Shown: positions 32,681 through 45,504, counted from the stretch's first letter. The stretch is DNA of 64,000 nt from Patella vulgata (GCF_932274485.2 NC_065883.2:19590222-19654221); one strand, 5' to 3'. Numbers and translations: made by a program. The notes: generated by a model from the letters alone, not told the origin.

Positions 32681-33654
32681 CATCTGACTACATATTATAA
32701 CTGATATGATATATCCAATTAAACTGGTTTTATGTCTTTTATGAAAACTCGGTGTTACGTGACTGTATTCTTTTAAGCCGAAGCTTTTAGATAGAATGTC
32801 GCCAACTGGCAACCACATTAAAATATATTATCGCCTTAAACTAAACTGATTACTTTGTTTATCATTCGTGTGTTCTGAAATGTAATTTGAAAGAACCGAA
32901 CCATGTTGAATAATGATGAATGTTAAATAATGGGTATTGTCTTAAATAATTAGAATCCTATTGTGAACAGGATGGATCTGCATATATTTCACGTCCTTCA
33001 GAATACTGTATATCTGTAGATATTCCGGTAATATTCCTGTGTCGTATCCTTGTGATTAATAAATATGAGTGGAATAGGATGTTGTTTTGCATGACGTCAG
33101 TGAGGATATTAATATCTTACCGGTTACTCGACTGACATTTAACTTGTTATAGATTACGCCCAACTTTAAATGCAAGAGAGAGAGAGGGGGGGGGGGGTAT
33201 GTGGGTGGGACCCTTAACATCCATTCGACAGAAACTATCAATGAACCCATGTGCTTTATGTTGTATTATTAATTGGGAACAACACTTTAACTTTGTTTAA
33301 AATAACTTGAGAATAATTGTTTCCCCGAGTTTTAAATCATTTACATGCATGTTCTCCTGAGAGGCCGTGTTGTAAATCTTTTGAAGTAGAACACTTCTCA
33401 AGTTCCCTGTCTTACCGGGGGTATTTAAAGCGACAAGTCGGTTGTATGAAGGAATCTATCGTGTCGACAGTTGAAACCCATGGGATATCATACGGGACTG
33501 CAGTTGACACTTCAATTTAACCGTAGATTTTGCAAACTATGGTCTGGAAAGGAGATGTGACTAGTCGAATGCACTGACTTTGTCCACAAATGATGTCTAA
33601 TCTAAAGAAAAGAAAGGTTAAGAAAACCCCAACCCGTGACAGCAGATAATCGAA
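32681..33654. other. Unassigned stretch with a G12 run
   Basis: G12 at 33186-33197 directly follows a (GA)n tract. CATTCGACAGAAACTA after it faintly resembles a SINE-B tail but is too short to call. Confidence 0.45.
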
Positions 33655-33717
33655 ACGATGATGCTCATCTTCTGGTGCACAGAAGAAGGGCGTTAAACCC
33701 CATTGCACTTCATTTCC
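33655..33717 (+). repeat. SINE-A 3' end fragment
   Basis: ATGCTCATCTTCTGGTGC, AGAAGAAGGGCGTTAAAC and CCCATTGCACTTCATTTCC mirror the SINE-A end (GCCCGTCTTCATTAGCCCAG to the tail). Confidence 0.6.
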
Positions 33718-34990
33718 AAACATCAATCAAAACTTCGCTAATTGGCAGAGTAACAGATATTAGACCACTCCTGATGATCGTTTTATTATGTCCTTTGGCA
33801 AGTAGTCTCATAAATACAACAATGGTTTAATTCTTGTTCCAAAATGCATTCATTTCCATTAATGACGATGTATCTGACAAAGTTATACGATTTTGTGGCC
33901 AGTTTATAATTTTCCCGAATAGATAACAAATACAAAATATCAACATATACACACCATTAACACTTTTTACTCGATAGTCTCATGGAAATTCATTCACAAC
34001 ATAAGTATTCCTATTTATGAATATTGTATAACACGACCTTAATTTCATTTATGTGTTTATCTTGTGGGGTTTTAACAGTATATACCTCATGCTAAATATT
34101 ATTTATGACTACTTATATAAATATTAGGGATGAATATCGTTTTGTCGGTAGCTATGTTGATCCTTGTTACAGTTTAGATGCGTTTGTACCGTGCCTTAAC
34201 TACAAATATCGCAATTAGGACCGAGGATTCGTTTACGTAAATATTATTATTATTAAACGAAACGATTTATGTGTGATGTTTTTAACAAGACAGACTCCCC
34301 CTTGTGAGTCGCCTACTGTGCACATAACTCGTAATATCAACTTCCATTAAACCAGCATAAAGTGAGGACAGATGAGAGTTGATAAACCGACAGACCATGT
34401 TCTTGCTCCTGACAGGAGTCACGTAATCTTCATCTGAATACAAGGGGGTCTTATTATCACTAGTATACATAATTTCCTGTAGTGAAGAAAAACTTGAACT
34501 TTAATGGGGATAAGGAGGAAGTCATTACGACTTAAAAGAGATATACGAATTCCAACAGGTTTTTCCATGCTGTGGATTAATGTTCACGGAAATGAGAGGG
34601 AAATACGGCAGTCATCGTAATGTGACGCAAAGGAAATTTAAATTTGTAGACTTATATTCGATTAAATGCAAAATATAGTTCATAGATACATAGTAGTGTC
34701 GTGTGTAAGATCTTAGAAAGACGTGACGAAGGTCTTGCACAAAGCAAGACTTTCTAGTAACCTCGATATCACGTCATACCTTTTTCAATTACATGTATGT
34801 TACTGCACTGTTCTGTAGAATACACTTCCTGTAATTATTACAAATGAGAAATGTAAGATTCGCAGAAAATGGACTGTAAAGTTCTAATTATTTGAAATAT
34901 TTATGATAAAAAAAAACAACAATATGTCGTCCTCTAGATCCCAATTGCACCAAAAGTAGTATATATGTGTCAAAGGGAGCTCCGGGCTAC
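33718..34990. other. Unassigned AT-rich stretch
   Basis: No gene or repeat was recognised. A small imperfect inverted repeat around AGATCTTAGAAAG and ACTTTCTAG lies near 34710-34755. Confidence 0.45.
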
Positions 34991-34994
34991 CAGT

Positions 34995-35175
34995 CATTTA
35001 ACAAATAAACCACCATATAAATTAACGGAATATGTAGAATTGTTTAGTTTTTGTATTATTTTACATGTATATATGTTCTTGTTGTATAATATACAGATTA
35101 AATCTATTTTTGTAATACTGGAGAGGGAGTTAACATAGGCCTAGCCTGTTCCTCAATCCAATTTCAAATGAAATA
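34995..35175 (+). mobile_element. LINE 3' end fragment
   Basis: CACCATATAAATTAACGGA, a T-rich 3'UTR, GTAATACTGGAGAGGGAG and TAGCCTGTTCCTCAATCC end in AAATGAAATAAAAT. It is the same family as 28190-28310, longer here. Confidence 0.5.
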
Positions 35176-35578
35176 AAATATTGTTTATATAAAAAATAAT
35201 GTACCGTAGGTTTCTCTTTCTAAACCACTGGATACCACTTCTCAAATGTTCGATGTACTGTACGTGGTATTTAACTTTGATATAGAACATGTCAATGAAA
35301 CTAAACCTCTGTTAGGACTAACAAGGTTGGATTTGTTTGACCTGGTTAACCGGAATATGTCTGGTGCGGTTAAATTTTCGTTTTGATAAACTTTGGTTGG
35401 TTGGTATGTTTACTGATTTTATATTCGTTTTGGGCTTAAACTTTGGACTGCGGATCATTAAATCATCCCGAAATCCAAAATTTTAAATGTAGAAAAATAA
35501 TGAATAATGTTTGTTTCACTCCTAGCCATTTTATGTTACCGGATTAAATTGTACTTTGGAAGCCATTCCTGGATTTGT
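35176..35578. other. Unassigned stretch
   Basis: No gene or repeat was recognised. Confidence 0.5.
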
Positions 35579-35665
35579 CACCATTAATTAAGTATTATTC
35601 ATCAAAGACTAAGTGTTGGTTACCATTATCTAAGTATTGGTCACCATTAATCAAGTATTGTTTTA
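35579..35665 (+). repeat. ~21-bp minisatellite, four units
   Basis: CACCATTAATTAAGTATTATT-like units start near 35579, 35600, 35623 and 35643. Confidence 0.75.
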
Positions 35666-37063
35666 CGTGTATATAAAGTTCCATATCAGTTAAAAAGGGT
35701 TGCACGGTAATAAAACGGTAATCGTGTTCCATATAATTGTGTCCTGTTAACAATGCTATTGCATTATTTTATCGGGCATGGGTATATCTGCACCTATGAA
35801 TAAGAATGAAATATGATTCCTGCACACAACACCTGTTAGCAAAAATTAATTCAGTCGCATATATATATATATAATTTAATTAGATATTAAAAATCATATG
35901 AATGATAAATGAATTAAACTAGTCGAACTTAGTTTAAGGGACATGATATCTTTGATATCAAAATTAGTATATCTCTAAAACTTAAAAAAAAAACAGAGTG
36001 TTTAGTAGGTTGTCTATTTAATACCTGATAATATGAATTAAGAATTTTATAAATCTGATTAAAATTTGAAATAATGGTTAAACCACTTATCGATCAGCTA
36101 TTACATAAATATTCTTCTGGCATTGGTTTACATGTTTGCATTTCTTACATACATGATTCCATTACTGGACCAACCTAACTGAGCTTATTATACGCCAGTT
36201 GTTATAGTAACAAAAGTCTCTACTACCGTTAGCACTCATGTTATTAACTATGCTAATGTATTAAATGATAATCCAATGTTTTGATGAAAAGACGGTCACA
36301 GCTGTGGGTGGAAAATTGGACACAGCTTCCATATAACACACTATTCAAATATAATTACAAAACAGTGTTGTGCATTAGACAGCATGTGCCTACTCTTTCT
36401 AAAACATCAGACACTAATCCTTATTACTGTGGAAATATCACGCAGTTACCAATTTCTTGTATGCTTTTGTATTTAAACAATGGTTATTGGCCAGTTCCAT
36501 AAAGATACTTTCTGCCAGGTATATAGTTCCTTACACACACACCTAAATACCCCTTGGTAACGTCTACAAACAGTATTGAATAGTCAAGAGTTACGCACAC
36601 CTCAGAATATATAATATGCATCATGTGTAAACCCTATTATGGCGATCATTTCGAAATAGTTCGAGTTGAAATTTGCATAAATATCACTGGGAAAATATGA
36701 TGGCGATTATTCGGTTATCTTTAAATCGTACGAAATTAATCGATATTTCTAGGTATATTCCCCTTTAACAATAAAGGCAACACAGACAATTCCGTTACCA
36801 AAACATCCCACAAGTTAAATCGGCGAACATTTCTAGCAAGTTAAAAAAAAAACGAGTTGAATATAAACACAATTAGTTGTCTTTAAAACCCGTTAAATCC
36901 AATTATGACGGCGGATATAAAGATTAGGTTGTTGTGAAGAAAGCACAGCATTAAAATTGAGGTCAATGGGAAAATAATTACACGTCTGAGCTCCACTATC
37001 CTGTACTGACATTTTCATTCTACTCGCGAGCTACTATCGTTTGAACAACATGCACGATCATTT
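35666..37063. other. Unassigned AT-rich stretch
   Basis: Contains (TA)n near 35861-35874. The short frame 36281-36502 has no recognisable motif. Confidence 0.5.
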
Positions 37064-37460
37064 AAAGATGCATTGTAAGAATTAAATCAACGCACTTGCA
37101 GGTATTTTTCTCTCACCAGCTAGATGTTATATAAATTATTGTTTCCACATTTAGTTACATGCTAAGGTCATTATCAATTCTCCAGAAGGTTGGGAAGCTT
37201 AGATATTTAATGGATTAGACAATGTCTGCCGTAACTTCGTTAAATGTTAAAATCGACACCGAGTCATCGTTTGTTATTGTAGTAATGGTACTTGACAATC
37301 GAGACTATTTACGCGATTTCTTGTCAAAACTTAAAACATTCATAACTTCTCTCAGAATAAAGTAATTTGACTTAAATTTTCAATATATGCATTTTACATA
37401 ATCTATTTTCAAACTACTATAGCAAGACTAGCTGGTTATTATACACCTAAATTGTACACG
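37064..37460 (+). mobile_element. MITE-like family C copy
   Basis: Starts TTTAAAGATGCATTGTAAG (family 5' end). It contains ATGTTATATAAATTATTG, ATAACTTCTCTCAGAATAAA and CTACTATAGCAAGACTAGC in the same order as 30030-30334. The extreme 3' end is worn. Confidence 0.55.
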
Positions 37461-37623
37461 GAATTGAAAGGTATGAGAAAAATAAATTTCATACATATTT
37501 TAACTGTTATAATTCCACTTCGGTAACGTCATAATTTTATTAATGGATTATTATTAATCAGATGAAATCATATCAACTGGATTATTATATTGAATGCATG
37601 TCGTTGAAAATTAAATAAAACGA

Positions 37624-37731
37624 TAGCCACACTGGCTCAGTGAATAAGATGCTGGATCGCCAGTCTAGAGGTATCACCCATAATAAACTGCAAGGCGTAG
37701 AAAAGTAAGACATTAACCCCCATTTTATTTC
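37624..37731 (+). mobile_element. SINE-A copy, head plus tail only
   Basis: The tRNA-like head (CACTGGCTCAGTGAATAAGA, then CTGGATCGCCAGTCTAGAGG) is joined almost directly to the tail (AGAAAAGTAAGACATTAACC, CCCATTTTATTTC). Nearly the whole body is deleted. Confidence 0.72.
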
Positions 37732-38425
37732 TGAATATAAAACGGATATTGTTCTGGGTACTACGGTTTTTTAAAATATTATATGAAAAATCTCATACTG
37801 TTACATGAAGATATTATTCATTTGGAAAGACGTGATAGTTCGTGAAAAGGAATATGGGACAACGTTTTCCTCAAGGCGATAATGGTTCTCGGAGTGGAAG
37901 AGCGTGGGGGATTCGTATGTCGTTAGTCAGGCGGACACCTGAATAATTTAAAACCGTAATTAATATAGTGTGCGTATGTTTCTGATGTATTGGATTTTTG
38001 AAGGGCTTACAAAATCTGATCACCAATATTTTCTACTCGACCTGAGTTAACCTATAAGGCTAATGTTGTGGATAAATTCTAAAGTTAAGCCAAATAGCTT
38101 ACACATGCGTTTATTTGTTGAATTATAAGTGATTCTGTGTACCACTCGCAACTGGGTCTTTAAACATGTATTTCATCGACAGTAATGGTCCCAAATATAT
38201 AATCATCGACTGAAAACATATTCAACTACCTGGGAAAATACACTCTTGGCCAAAATCAATACATCTATAACGGGATACTCCAACACAAGCACATTTTACA
38301 TAATACAGATTTTTGGTGCTAATGAACGTGTTACGTATATTTTTACTGGTCATTAGAGAATTTACATACTTCACCAGAAAAAGTAAATCTTGTAGTTCGA
38401 TTATTTAATCAAATGTGCTGGTGGG
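37732..38425. other. Unassigned stretch
   Basis: No gene or repeat was recognised. Confidence 0.5.
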
Positions 38426-38427
38426 AA

Positions 38428-38950
38428 CATCTCTTAAACATAAAGTGAATTCTGAGCATGGAAAAACGTTTAAAGGCCACCCGGAATGCCATACGTTCTG
38501 TTTTACTTCAAATATTCTGCATTACCGTTTAAATTAAATGGAAACTTATTTGCATGTTCCATCTGTTCTAAGGGGATTGATTAATTTGCCCCATTCTGCT
38601 GAAACGGACATCTCTTTAATATACTGAACGGTGAGCACGGAAAGACCTTTAAAGGTCACTTGGAATGCCATGCGTTCTGTGTTATTTCAAATAATTTGCA
38701 TTATTGTTTAACTTAAGCGGAACGTAATATAATACGAATATACATGTTCCGTCTGTTCTAAGTAGATTGATTAGTCTTCCCCATTGTGCTGATCGGAACT
38801 CCTCTTTAACATAAAGTGGAAGCTGAGCATTGAAAGAAGTTTTAAGACCACCTGGAATGCCATACGTTCTGTGTTAACTCAAATACTCTGCATTTCTGTT
38901 AAAATTAAGTGGAATCTCATATAAAACGAATATACATGTTCCATCTGTAG
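38428..38950 (+). repeat. ~180-bp tandem repeat, three units
   Basis: The block GGAATGCCATACGTTCTG recurs at 38483, 38662 and 38854 (spacing 179 and 192). Each is preceded by a CTCTTTAACATAAAGTGRA-like start and followed by ATGTTCCATCTGTTCTAAG. Units are clearly diverged, so this array is older than the 133-bp one. Confidence 0.88.
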
Positions 38951-39278
38951 TTGACGACGGTTCTTCTGTAATAATCAAATGAAGCGAATGTACGAGTAGA
39001 CGCGGTTTGTTTTATTTATTTGTGGTGCACATTTATTGTAATACTGAATTGACCGCTATTTGATTAATTAATGATATGCCTAATGGGCCATAGCTTTGGA
39101 AACCCTAATATCAACGTTCTCAGTTGTGCAAACTCATTAGGAGTTGATATTGAGGTTGAATTTCACGTGCACGAGATAAGCGGGTGATATTGGATAATGC
39201 GCACTGGTGCCTTGCAATGATCGTATCGTACGTTTCCATGTGTAAGTACGTCAGATAGCAACCGCTACCCAGGCTGTG
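38951..39278. other. Unassigned stretch
   Basis: Nothing recognised. Confidence 0.5.
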
Positions 39279-39541
39279 GAATGAAATGAAATGGGGCTTT
39301 AACGTACCGACTGGGCTAATAAAGGCGGGCATGAAAGTTTGCCCGTATAGAAATAAAATGGGGGTTTAACATCCAACTGTTCTGTACCGACTGGGCTAAT
39401 GAAGGCGGGCATACGCCCTACAGTGTGCTGTGAGGGAAAGTTTGCCCGGAGAGCGGCATCACGGCCTACTCATATATCGATTACCAACTGTCAAGGTTTT
39501 TACGTACACTACACGCCAATATGTACACGGGGCCTCCCGAC
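39279..39541 (-). mobile_element. SINE-A copy with duplicated 3' end
   Basis: Two SINE-A 3' ends lie in tandem. The first (39279-39348, ATGAAATGAAATGGGGC to TTGCCCGTATAG) is a short copy; the second (39349-39541) runs on into the body to TGTACACGGGGCCTCCCGA. Both share CGACTGGGCTAAT and AAGGCGGGCAT, and both lack the AGGAGCAGAACAG spacing of other copies. The element 5' end is missing. Confidence 0.82.
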
Positions 39542-41011
39542 TAAAATTTCTCTTACCAATTTCCTAGTTGTTCAGATAGAGCTAAAATCCGAGCTCCCAA
39601 AGGAGAGTTGGGATTCGCTGAAAGTACACACATTACTATAGAAATATAACCGTATGTTAGTCTTCAAATTACGTAAGTATTGTGTGGACAAGAGGTTAAT
39701 ATCCATTCATGTCCTTTTTAACGATATCATATATATAGGAAGTTTTTTGATTTAATATATTTAAAAAAAAATAGAATATATAAATCTACTCCATCGTCCC
39801 TGCTGGCTCTATGTGAACCTTAAGTCATATGAATTATGAACTATTGGTTTTTAAAGATGTATAGTCTAGACTACACAGTAACCTCTTAACAGTTCCGGAT
39901 AAATGTTCAATGTGTTTTAGATACACGTTAATAAGATAGTGATCAATAACTGACAGAGATGTCTCTTTGTTTAACTTAATTGACGAAGATATAAAATAAA
40001 TCCCAGTCACGCTACAAACGTCTGGCATTAATAATGTATACTTTTGAGGCACTACTTTTTTGTTTCACCAATTTGTTTAAGTCCTCGATTGTTACATCGC
40101 CATTATCGGATCGATAACTCTAAAAGATGAAGTGTAACCTTATCTTAATAAGTGTTTCCATAGATAAACCCTTTCATATGTTCACAAATAACGTAGGTTA
40201 TATTACCATCGACTTTTCTAACGACAAAAGCAAAGCAAAAATTATAATGAATGAAATTAAAAATTAAAGAGACATTAACTGGTTATTTATCGGGTACTTT
40301 CTTGGGAATTGAAATAAAATCATCCTTTATAATTTTATTCATTAACTTTAGAGAATATTAATATAATCTTTACAGAATATTAATATAATCCTATTGACAA
40401 AAGCAAAGCAGCAATAAATGAATTCAAAACCTAAAGAGGCATTGAAGTAATATTATCGCATGCTTCCTTCGGAATGGAAATACAAGCATTCATTATAATG
40501 TAAACAATATTATATTCAATGATTTTACATAATTGTGGCGCCGATTGGTCCGGCGAATACGAAATAGCCAGGCCCATCCGCGCGCACGTAAAAGAGCTCG
40601 TTTGAGTTTGGATATACGTTTATAAGTAAAAGCCCATTTTATTTAACTGGTTGCGCTCCTTGGTTATATGTACAAGCCAGAAAAGTGCACTAACTCTTTT
40701 GGCCATTCGATCATAATCGTTGAATACTTGGGTTGGTTCAAATATTGTTAAAACACTGAGATGAACTGATTTTGATTGGGCAATGGTTTCAGCGCTAATG
40801 GCTGTTGTACTAAGTGAGAGAACTGTACTAGTCAAAAAAAGCTGTAAGTTTAAACTCGTTTATCATCAGATGTGTATACAAAAAGCTTATTTATTTCTTT
40901 TAATAGTCAACAATTTTATTTTCCCCTGATCGTTTTAGAAATAAACATGCTACTTTCATGTATAAATGAAATGTGTTCAATGCCTTACTTTTCTCAACAA
41001 CTTTGTTAATC
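39542..41011. other. Unassigned stretch
   Basis: Contains a near-direct repeat at 40225-40300 and 40395-40460 (CAAAAGCAAAGCA, AATGAATT, TTAAAGAG(A/G)CATT), perhaps a low-copy tandem. No gene. Confidence 0.45.
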
Positions 41012-41150
41012 AAGGCGTTCATAGCCATGTATTGTGCTATGAATGAAATTCTGCCCGGACAAGGCTTGAAATTAATCGACCAACATCGAACATAGGACCT
41101 TGTGATCAATGAGCCAGCACCCGTTCTCACTGGGCCACTGTGGCCCGAGG
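41012..41150 (-). mobile_element. SINE-A copy with recognisable head
   Basis: On the minus strand: head GCCACAGTGGCCCAGTGAGA, CTGGCTCATTGATCACAAGG, TCCTATGTTCGATGTTGG, then a shortened body to the GTCCGGGCAGAATTTCATTC and CATAGCACAATACATGG blocks. The centre is deleted. Confidence 0.72.
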
Positions 41151-42547
41151 TAAATATATGGTCGGTGAATTGAAAAACATAATTATCGTTTGTTTTTTTG
41201 TCTTTCACTTTTTTAAAGAGATTCCTTAAAGCAATTAAAAATAGTGTCAATGTTTGGCCTAACAGACTTCACGGTATATTTCTGATAAAAACAAACAGAT
41301 ATGTTAAATATTTGCTCTTCTACTCCTGTATACTATTTTAAATCAAATCGCATCTGTGTTGATGCCGTTTATAGAGTTCATTGTTTTTCGCTTCTGCTTA
41401 CACAGCCGTTGGTTGTATAATATATTTTGGATTATTTTGAGTATTGAAACCATACAACTCTTTCCAAAAGCTTTCAACTTTCATGAAGAGGTCGTACACG
41501 TGTTCTGTTCTGTGCTGTACTGGAACCTAGAAGTGGAGGGGACTGGTTTCGGATTATGGAAATTAGAATAGAATAAGTCTAACGCGTATAACACATTTTT
41601 TATAATTCATACTGGAACTCTGACAAACATCTGCTATAATTTTTATACTGCTATAATTTTTATACAACCAGCTCATTCTTCATGAAGGTTTTTTAAATAC
41701 TCGGATGTGCTTAATTGCATAACAACAACAAGGTATACATTAAAAAATAGTAAATATTAAGACGTTTGAAATACATGTGGAAATGAAATGGCATGGGATA
41801 CGCCATACTTTTGTGACTCAAACAGGCTAATCAGTTCCGTGGACAAGGTTTTGTAATGGCACACAAGTAATCGCCAAACCGTATGCAAAAGCTTATGTCC
41901 GGGTAAGTAAATAATAAACCAGCGGGGGGTCAAGGGAGGGCTGTACCCCCCCCCCCTCCATACACGCACATATCTCTCTACTAGCTAATGGTAGAAGCAG
42001 CCCCTTTCGTGGTCTAAGAAGTGAAGCCCGAGAAATTGTGGCAGTCTTAAATTCTGTTTAATATTCTATAGTCAACAAGCCCCCCCCCCCAATATTTGTT
42101 ATTTTGAATGGAAGTGTATGTTACATATATGTGAACAAATGCTGAAGAAATGAGTTTGTTCTACAGAAGGTAGGCATACACTGCGGCAACACTCATGTAT
42201 ACCACAGACCTGGAAAAGTGGAGAAAAAGAAGCGGAGATTGCGTAAAGGTTAACCACGGTGCTTATGATCACCAATAGCCTTGTAGAATTTTAAAATGAA
42301 AAAAAGAAAATACCCCGCCTGTGAATAATAATAATATATTTATCTATATATACTATTAATGTTTCAGTTGTGGTGTTCGGGATCGACAGCTGCATAATAC
42401 TAAAAATACAGGCAGTGAATGCCAAACAATTCTAATAATGCAAATGTTACTACTCGTAAAACAAAACGTGTGAGAGAATCTTAAATGTCGTTTGCACAAA
42501 GCGAAATTGTTCTGTTCTGAATTGGAAAAATATAACAGCTCAGTCTT
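41151..42547. other. Unassigned stretch with two C runs
   Basis: C11 runs lie at 41946-41956 and 42080-42090. No gene or repeat was recognised. Confidence 0.5.
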
Positions 42548-42830
42548 AAAGCGTATTATTCGATCATGGTGTTTTTTTTTACATGTATACATGTAGTTCA
42601 ATATTACCCTTTTTTACATATAATTTTACGTGTATTATTCGATCGACCCTGCTTGCTTTACATATTTTATTCAATCCTTCTATTTTACATATAATATTCG
42701 ATCCTGCTGTTTCTTTACAATGAGTTATTCGATCGACACTACTAGTTTTTTTTTACATATAGTATTCATTTTTTTTTAACCCATATATTATTCAATTCTT
42801 CTTTTTAACATATATTATTCGAAGGTTATG
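42548..42830 (+). repeat. Degenerate ~40-bp tandem array
   Basis: Repeats of TATTATTCGATC, a short variable CT-rich word (CCTGCTG, ACACTACTAG) and TTTTTTTACATATA, six to seven times with decay. Low complexity, non-coding. Confidence 0.68.
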
Positions 42831-43954
42831 TTACTTGGGTTTTAATTTCTAATTAATATAAGCGATTATCTATTTTCCTGTTTAGCAATCTCTGTCAAGA
42901 TAACGATAGCATCCGAGTGCCATTTTAAGGTTGTATGGATGGGTTCTGTTATATGCGGAAGTTGTCGTCGGGAATATCTGATCATAATATATATTTGTTA
43001 GCAGTGGTACTGAAACTTGGATTAAAAAGGGTAGACCTCCTCCACAATACTCCAAATTACGGGTGTCGTGCGTAAATAAAATAAACCGCTAGAGCCTATA
43101 CTCGGCAGGATAACGCATGCCCAGAAGCTTCAGCAAGTTTACTCCAGGATTTCTATCGTTTGGCTAATAAACGTCTCCGAAATAAGTCAATATATCTGCT
43201 CTATTACTTAATCCACAGTTTGATGACAAACTCACGCTTGATTATTTGTAAAATAATCGGTGAAGACGATATCGCTACCATTGGATTCGATTCACTCACC
43301 TAGAAATATTATAAATAACTAGCCTTCGTCTGATATCTTGTACCAGGATATAAATATTAGATGGATAAATAGCTAAGATGAGAAACAGAACAGCTATTTG
43401 GAGTCAATTAAAAGATACGAGTGATGTATCGTAGAACCAGAAGCAACGGACCGTTATTTAAATTGGATGAACTGATTTACCGCTATGATGTACATATCTG
43501 TCAATGGTGCAATTGGTTATTAATACATACACGTTAACAAATGTTTGAACATTTACCGAATGATACCCTAGACTGGTTAGATATCAACTGTTATTCAATC
43601 GATTAGATATAAAAGTCAACCTTTTAAGGCGGCATTATCCCGAGGCCGCGTGTTTGAATTTCCATTTCTCTGCCAGGTTTTTAAGAATATTCATGATTTG
43701 GGGGCGAAAGGGTCAGAGAGGAAACACATGAATAAGAGGGATCGTCAAATGACGTCACTGCCTATAGATTCCTTTGACAATTCCTAGCAAAAATCGAAAT
43801 GCTCCCCCCCCCCCCGCAATATGATCTGTCATTTTTAGGCTCTCTATGTTTATAATGATTTTAATGAATGTTCAAAATATGTTATATGCAAAGAAATGTC
43901 CTCTATTTAACATTGAATGTAATGCTCAGAGAGTCACTGGTCTGACTCCTACTG
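42831..43954. other. Unassigned stretch with a C12 run
   Basis: C12 at 43804-43815. No gene or repeat was recognised. Confidence 0.5.
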
Positions 43955-44085
43955 TCGAGATAAGAATATGTGTCACCGTTTGACATGACTTGTGGAAGAT
44001 GCCTAACCTCATTGTTCGAGTCCCTTGTTACCAATGGCGCCGAAACGCATTATGATACACCATTCGTGTACCCATGGTTAAATGA
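43955..44085 (+). repeat. Dispersed repeat F, copy 2
   Basis: GAGATAAGAATATGTGTC, GTTTGACATGACTTGTGGAA and TTATGATACACCATTCGTG match 14700-14815. A 67-codon frame over it is chance. Confidence 0.5.
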
Positions 44086-44200
44086 TTATTTTGTCTTAAA
44101 TATTGGATGTCATAAGCCTATTAGTCCGGGGGCTAGGTGGATTTTTTTCAACATGGAAGGTTTGGGCTGCTAGTGGGGTATTGCTGGGTTAGGAGACCCT

Positions 44201-44777
44201 CGTGATCTATTCCGGGTATGTTACACTTAGCTACATGGTCATGTTTTATACTGCTAGGAGCAAAACTATGAGAAAAATTAAACAATTTTTAGACATAAGT
44301 ATGACATAGTCTCAAATATAACCCAAATATTCATTCTTAAGTTTGTGGTTGTGAATCCTATGATCATTCCCTACATTTTACACCTTGTTCCAATGTCGCA
44401 CCTTTCATGTTAATTAAATTTCTAATTAGGGGTCATTCGGTGTAAACCAGCATTATTCTCTTCTTAATTACACAGACCACCATAAATATTCTCTTCTTAA
44501 TTACACTGACCACCAGAAATATCATTCTTAAGTGCCTGATAATGATTTCTGATATTATTCCGCACAATTTAGGCTTGGTTTTACACTCGCACCTTTCGTA
44601 TTGATTAAAATTTTAAATACCGATGGGGGGGGGGGGGCCAAATGATATTTTCGTTATTTTTGAGACTATGTCATACTTATATCTAAAACTTCATTAATTT
44701 TATATCTCATATTTATGCTCCTAGCAGTATAAAACATGTCCATGTAGTTCTGTGTAACATACCTGGAACAGATCACC
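44201..44777. mobile_element. MITE with ~125-bp inverted ends
   Basis: The left end (44201-44330) and right end (44655-44777) are inverted copies: CGTGATCTATTCC with GGTGATCTGTTCC, GGTATGTTACAC, CATGTTTTATACTGCTAGGAG, and AAGTATGACATAGTCTC. The ~325-bp centre carries two copies of a ~150-bp unit (CATTCTTAAGT ... TCGCACCTTTC ... TTAAAATTT) and a 33-bp direct duplication. No coding capacity and no clear target-site duplication. Confidence 0.78.
44455..44520 (+). repeat. 33-bp direct duplication
   Basis: ATTCTCTTCTTAATTACAC followed by (A/T)GACCACCA(T/G)AAAT occurs twice back to back (44455-44487, 44488-44520). Confidence 0.9.
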
Positions 44778-44867
44778 AGTTAACGGAAAAAAAGCTCTGA
44801 GTAAAACCGAAAAATTGCTAATTGGTGACCTTTGACCTCTTGTTAAGTGGCCTTTCCACCAAAAATC

Positions 44868-44975
44868 CTATTCTTAAGTTATGTTTTCTGATGTAGGGCA
44901 CATTGCTCTATCAAATGCCACTGAAGTGGAACTTGCACCTTCCATGTTGAATAAACCAATTTGGGGGGGGGGGGG
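44868..44975 (+). repeat. Third copy of the MITE-internal unit
   Basis: CCTATTCTTAAGTTATG ... GAACTTGCACCTTCCATGTTG ... G13 (44963-44975) repeats the two units inside 44201-44777, including the closing G run (G13 at 44625-44637). A partial fourth lies near 45080-45115. The unit is thus older or wider than the MITE itself. Confidence 0.6.
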
Positions 44976-45123
44976 TACTATGAGTGACTCCCCCTACCTC
45001 ACACCCACCACTGGCGCAACTGAAGAATTGGATTTCTGGGATTTCCTAACCTAATCATACACCACTAGCATCTCAAATCTTCAACTCCTTCCATGTTGAA
45101 TAAAATCGACCTAGATCCCGGAC

Positions 45124-45234
45124 TATATCTTTTCCCGGTAAGATCACAACATCAATGTTGATTTAAATTGACAAATAATTCGTGTTTTAAATGTCGAAGA
45201 CTTTGGACGATACTGAGTTACAGACTTAGCCACT
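45124..45234 (+). repeat. Dispersed repeat E, copy 2
   Basis: AAGATCACAACATCAATGTTG, TTAAATTGACAAATAATTCG and GAAGACTTTGGACGATACTG match 15312-15420. Confidence 0.65.
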
Positions 45235-45246
45235 TTAAGTATGTAT

Positions 45247-45504
45247 TGTATTAAAAATTTAAAGATGCAGTGTACGATATAGATAAGGAGACTGGATATT
45301 GGGAAATTCCAGTCTTGTTACTTTATTCTGAAGGAAGTTATATTTTTGCTACCATAATAAACGAAGTATAGATTTTCCATATTAAAGATACCCTATCATA
45401 TGGCGCGGGTGTTCTGATCCATTCAATATCTCAGCCATATAATATTTGAAGACAGAAAAACTCTTCAATAGGCAAATCTATCTCTTGCATAATGCACCTT
45501 TAAT
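45247..45504 (+). mobile_element. MITE-like family C, compact copy
   Basis: Starts TTAAAGATGCAGTGTACGA and ends TCTTGCATAATGCACCTTTAA, which are imperfect inverted copies of each other (about 20 bp). The start AGATAAGGAGACTGG and the end CTTCAATAGGCAAATCTATC match the other copies. Confidence 0.6.

Noticed and set aside
33317-33520. Candidate downstream globin exon
   Set aside because: Translations in all plus frames lack globin E/F-helix features and a convincing acceptor; no later globin exon could be placed in the window.
40545-40635. Possible SINE-A remnant (CGCGCACGTAAAAGAGCTCG, AAGCCCATTTTATTT)
   Set aside because: Only two short blocks match, and the spacing is wrong; too weak to annotate.
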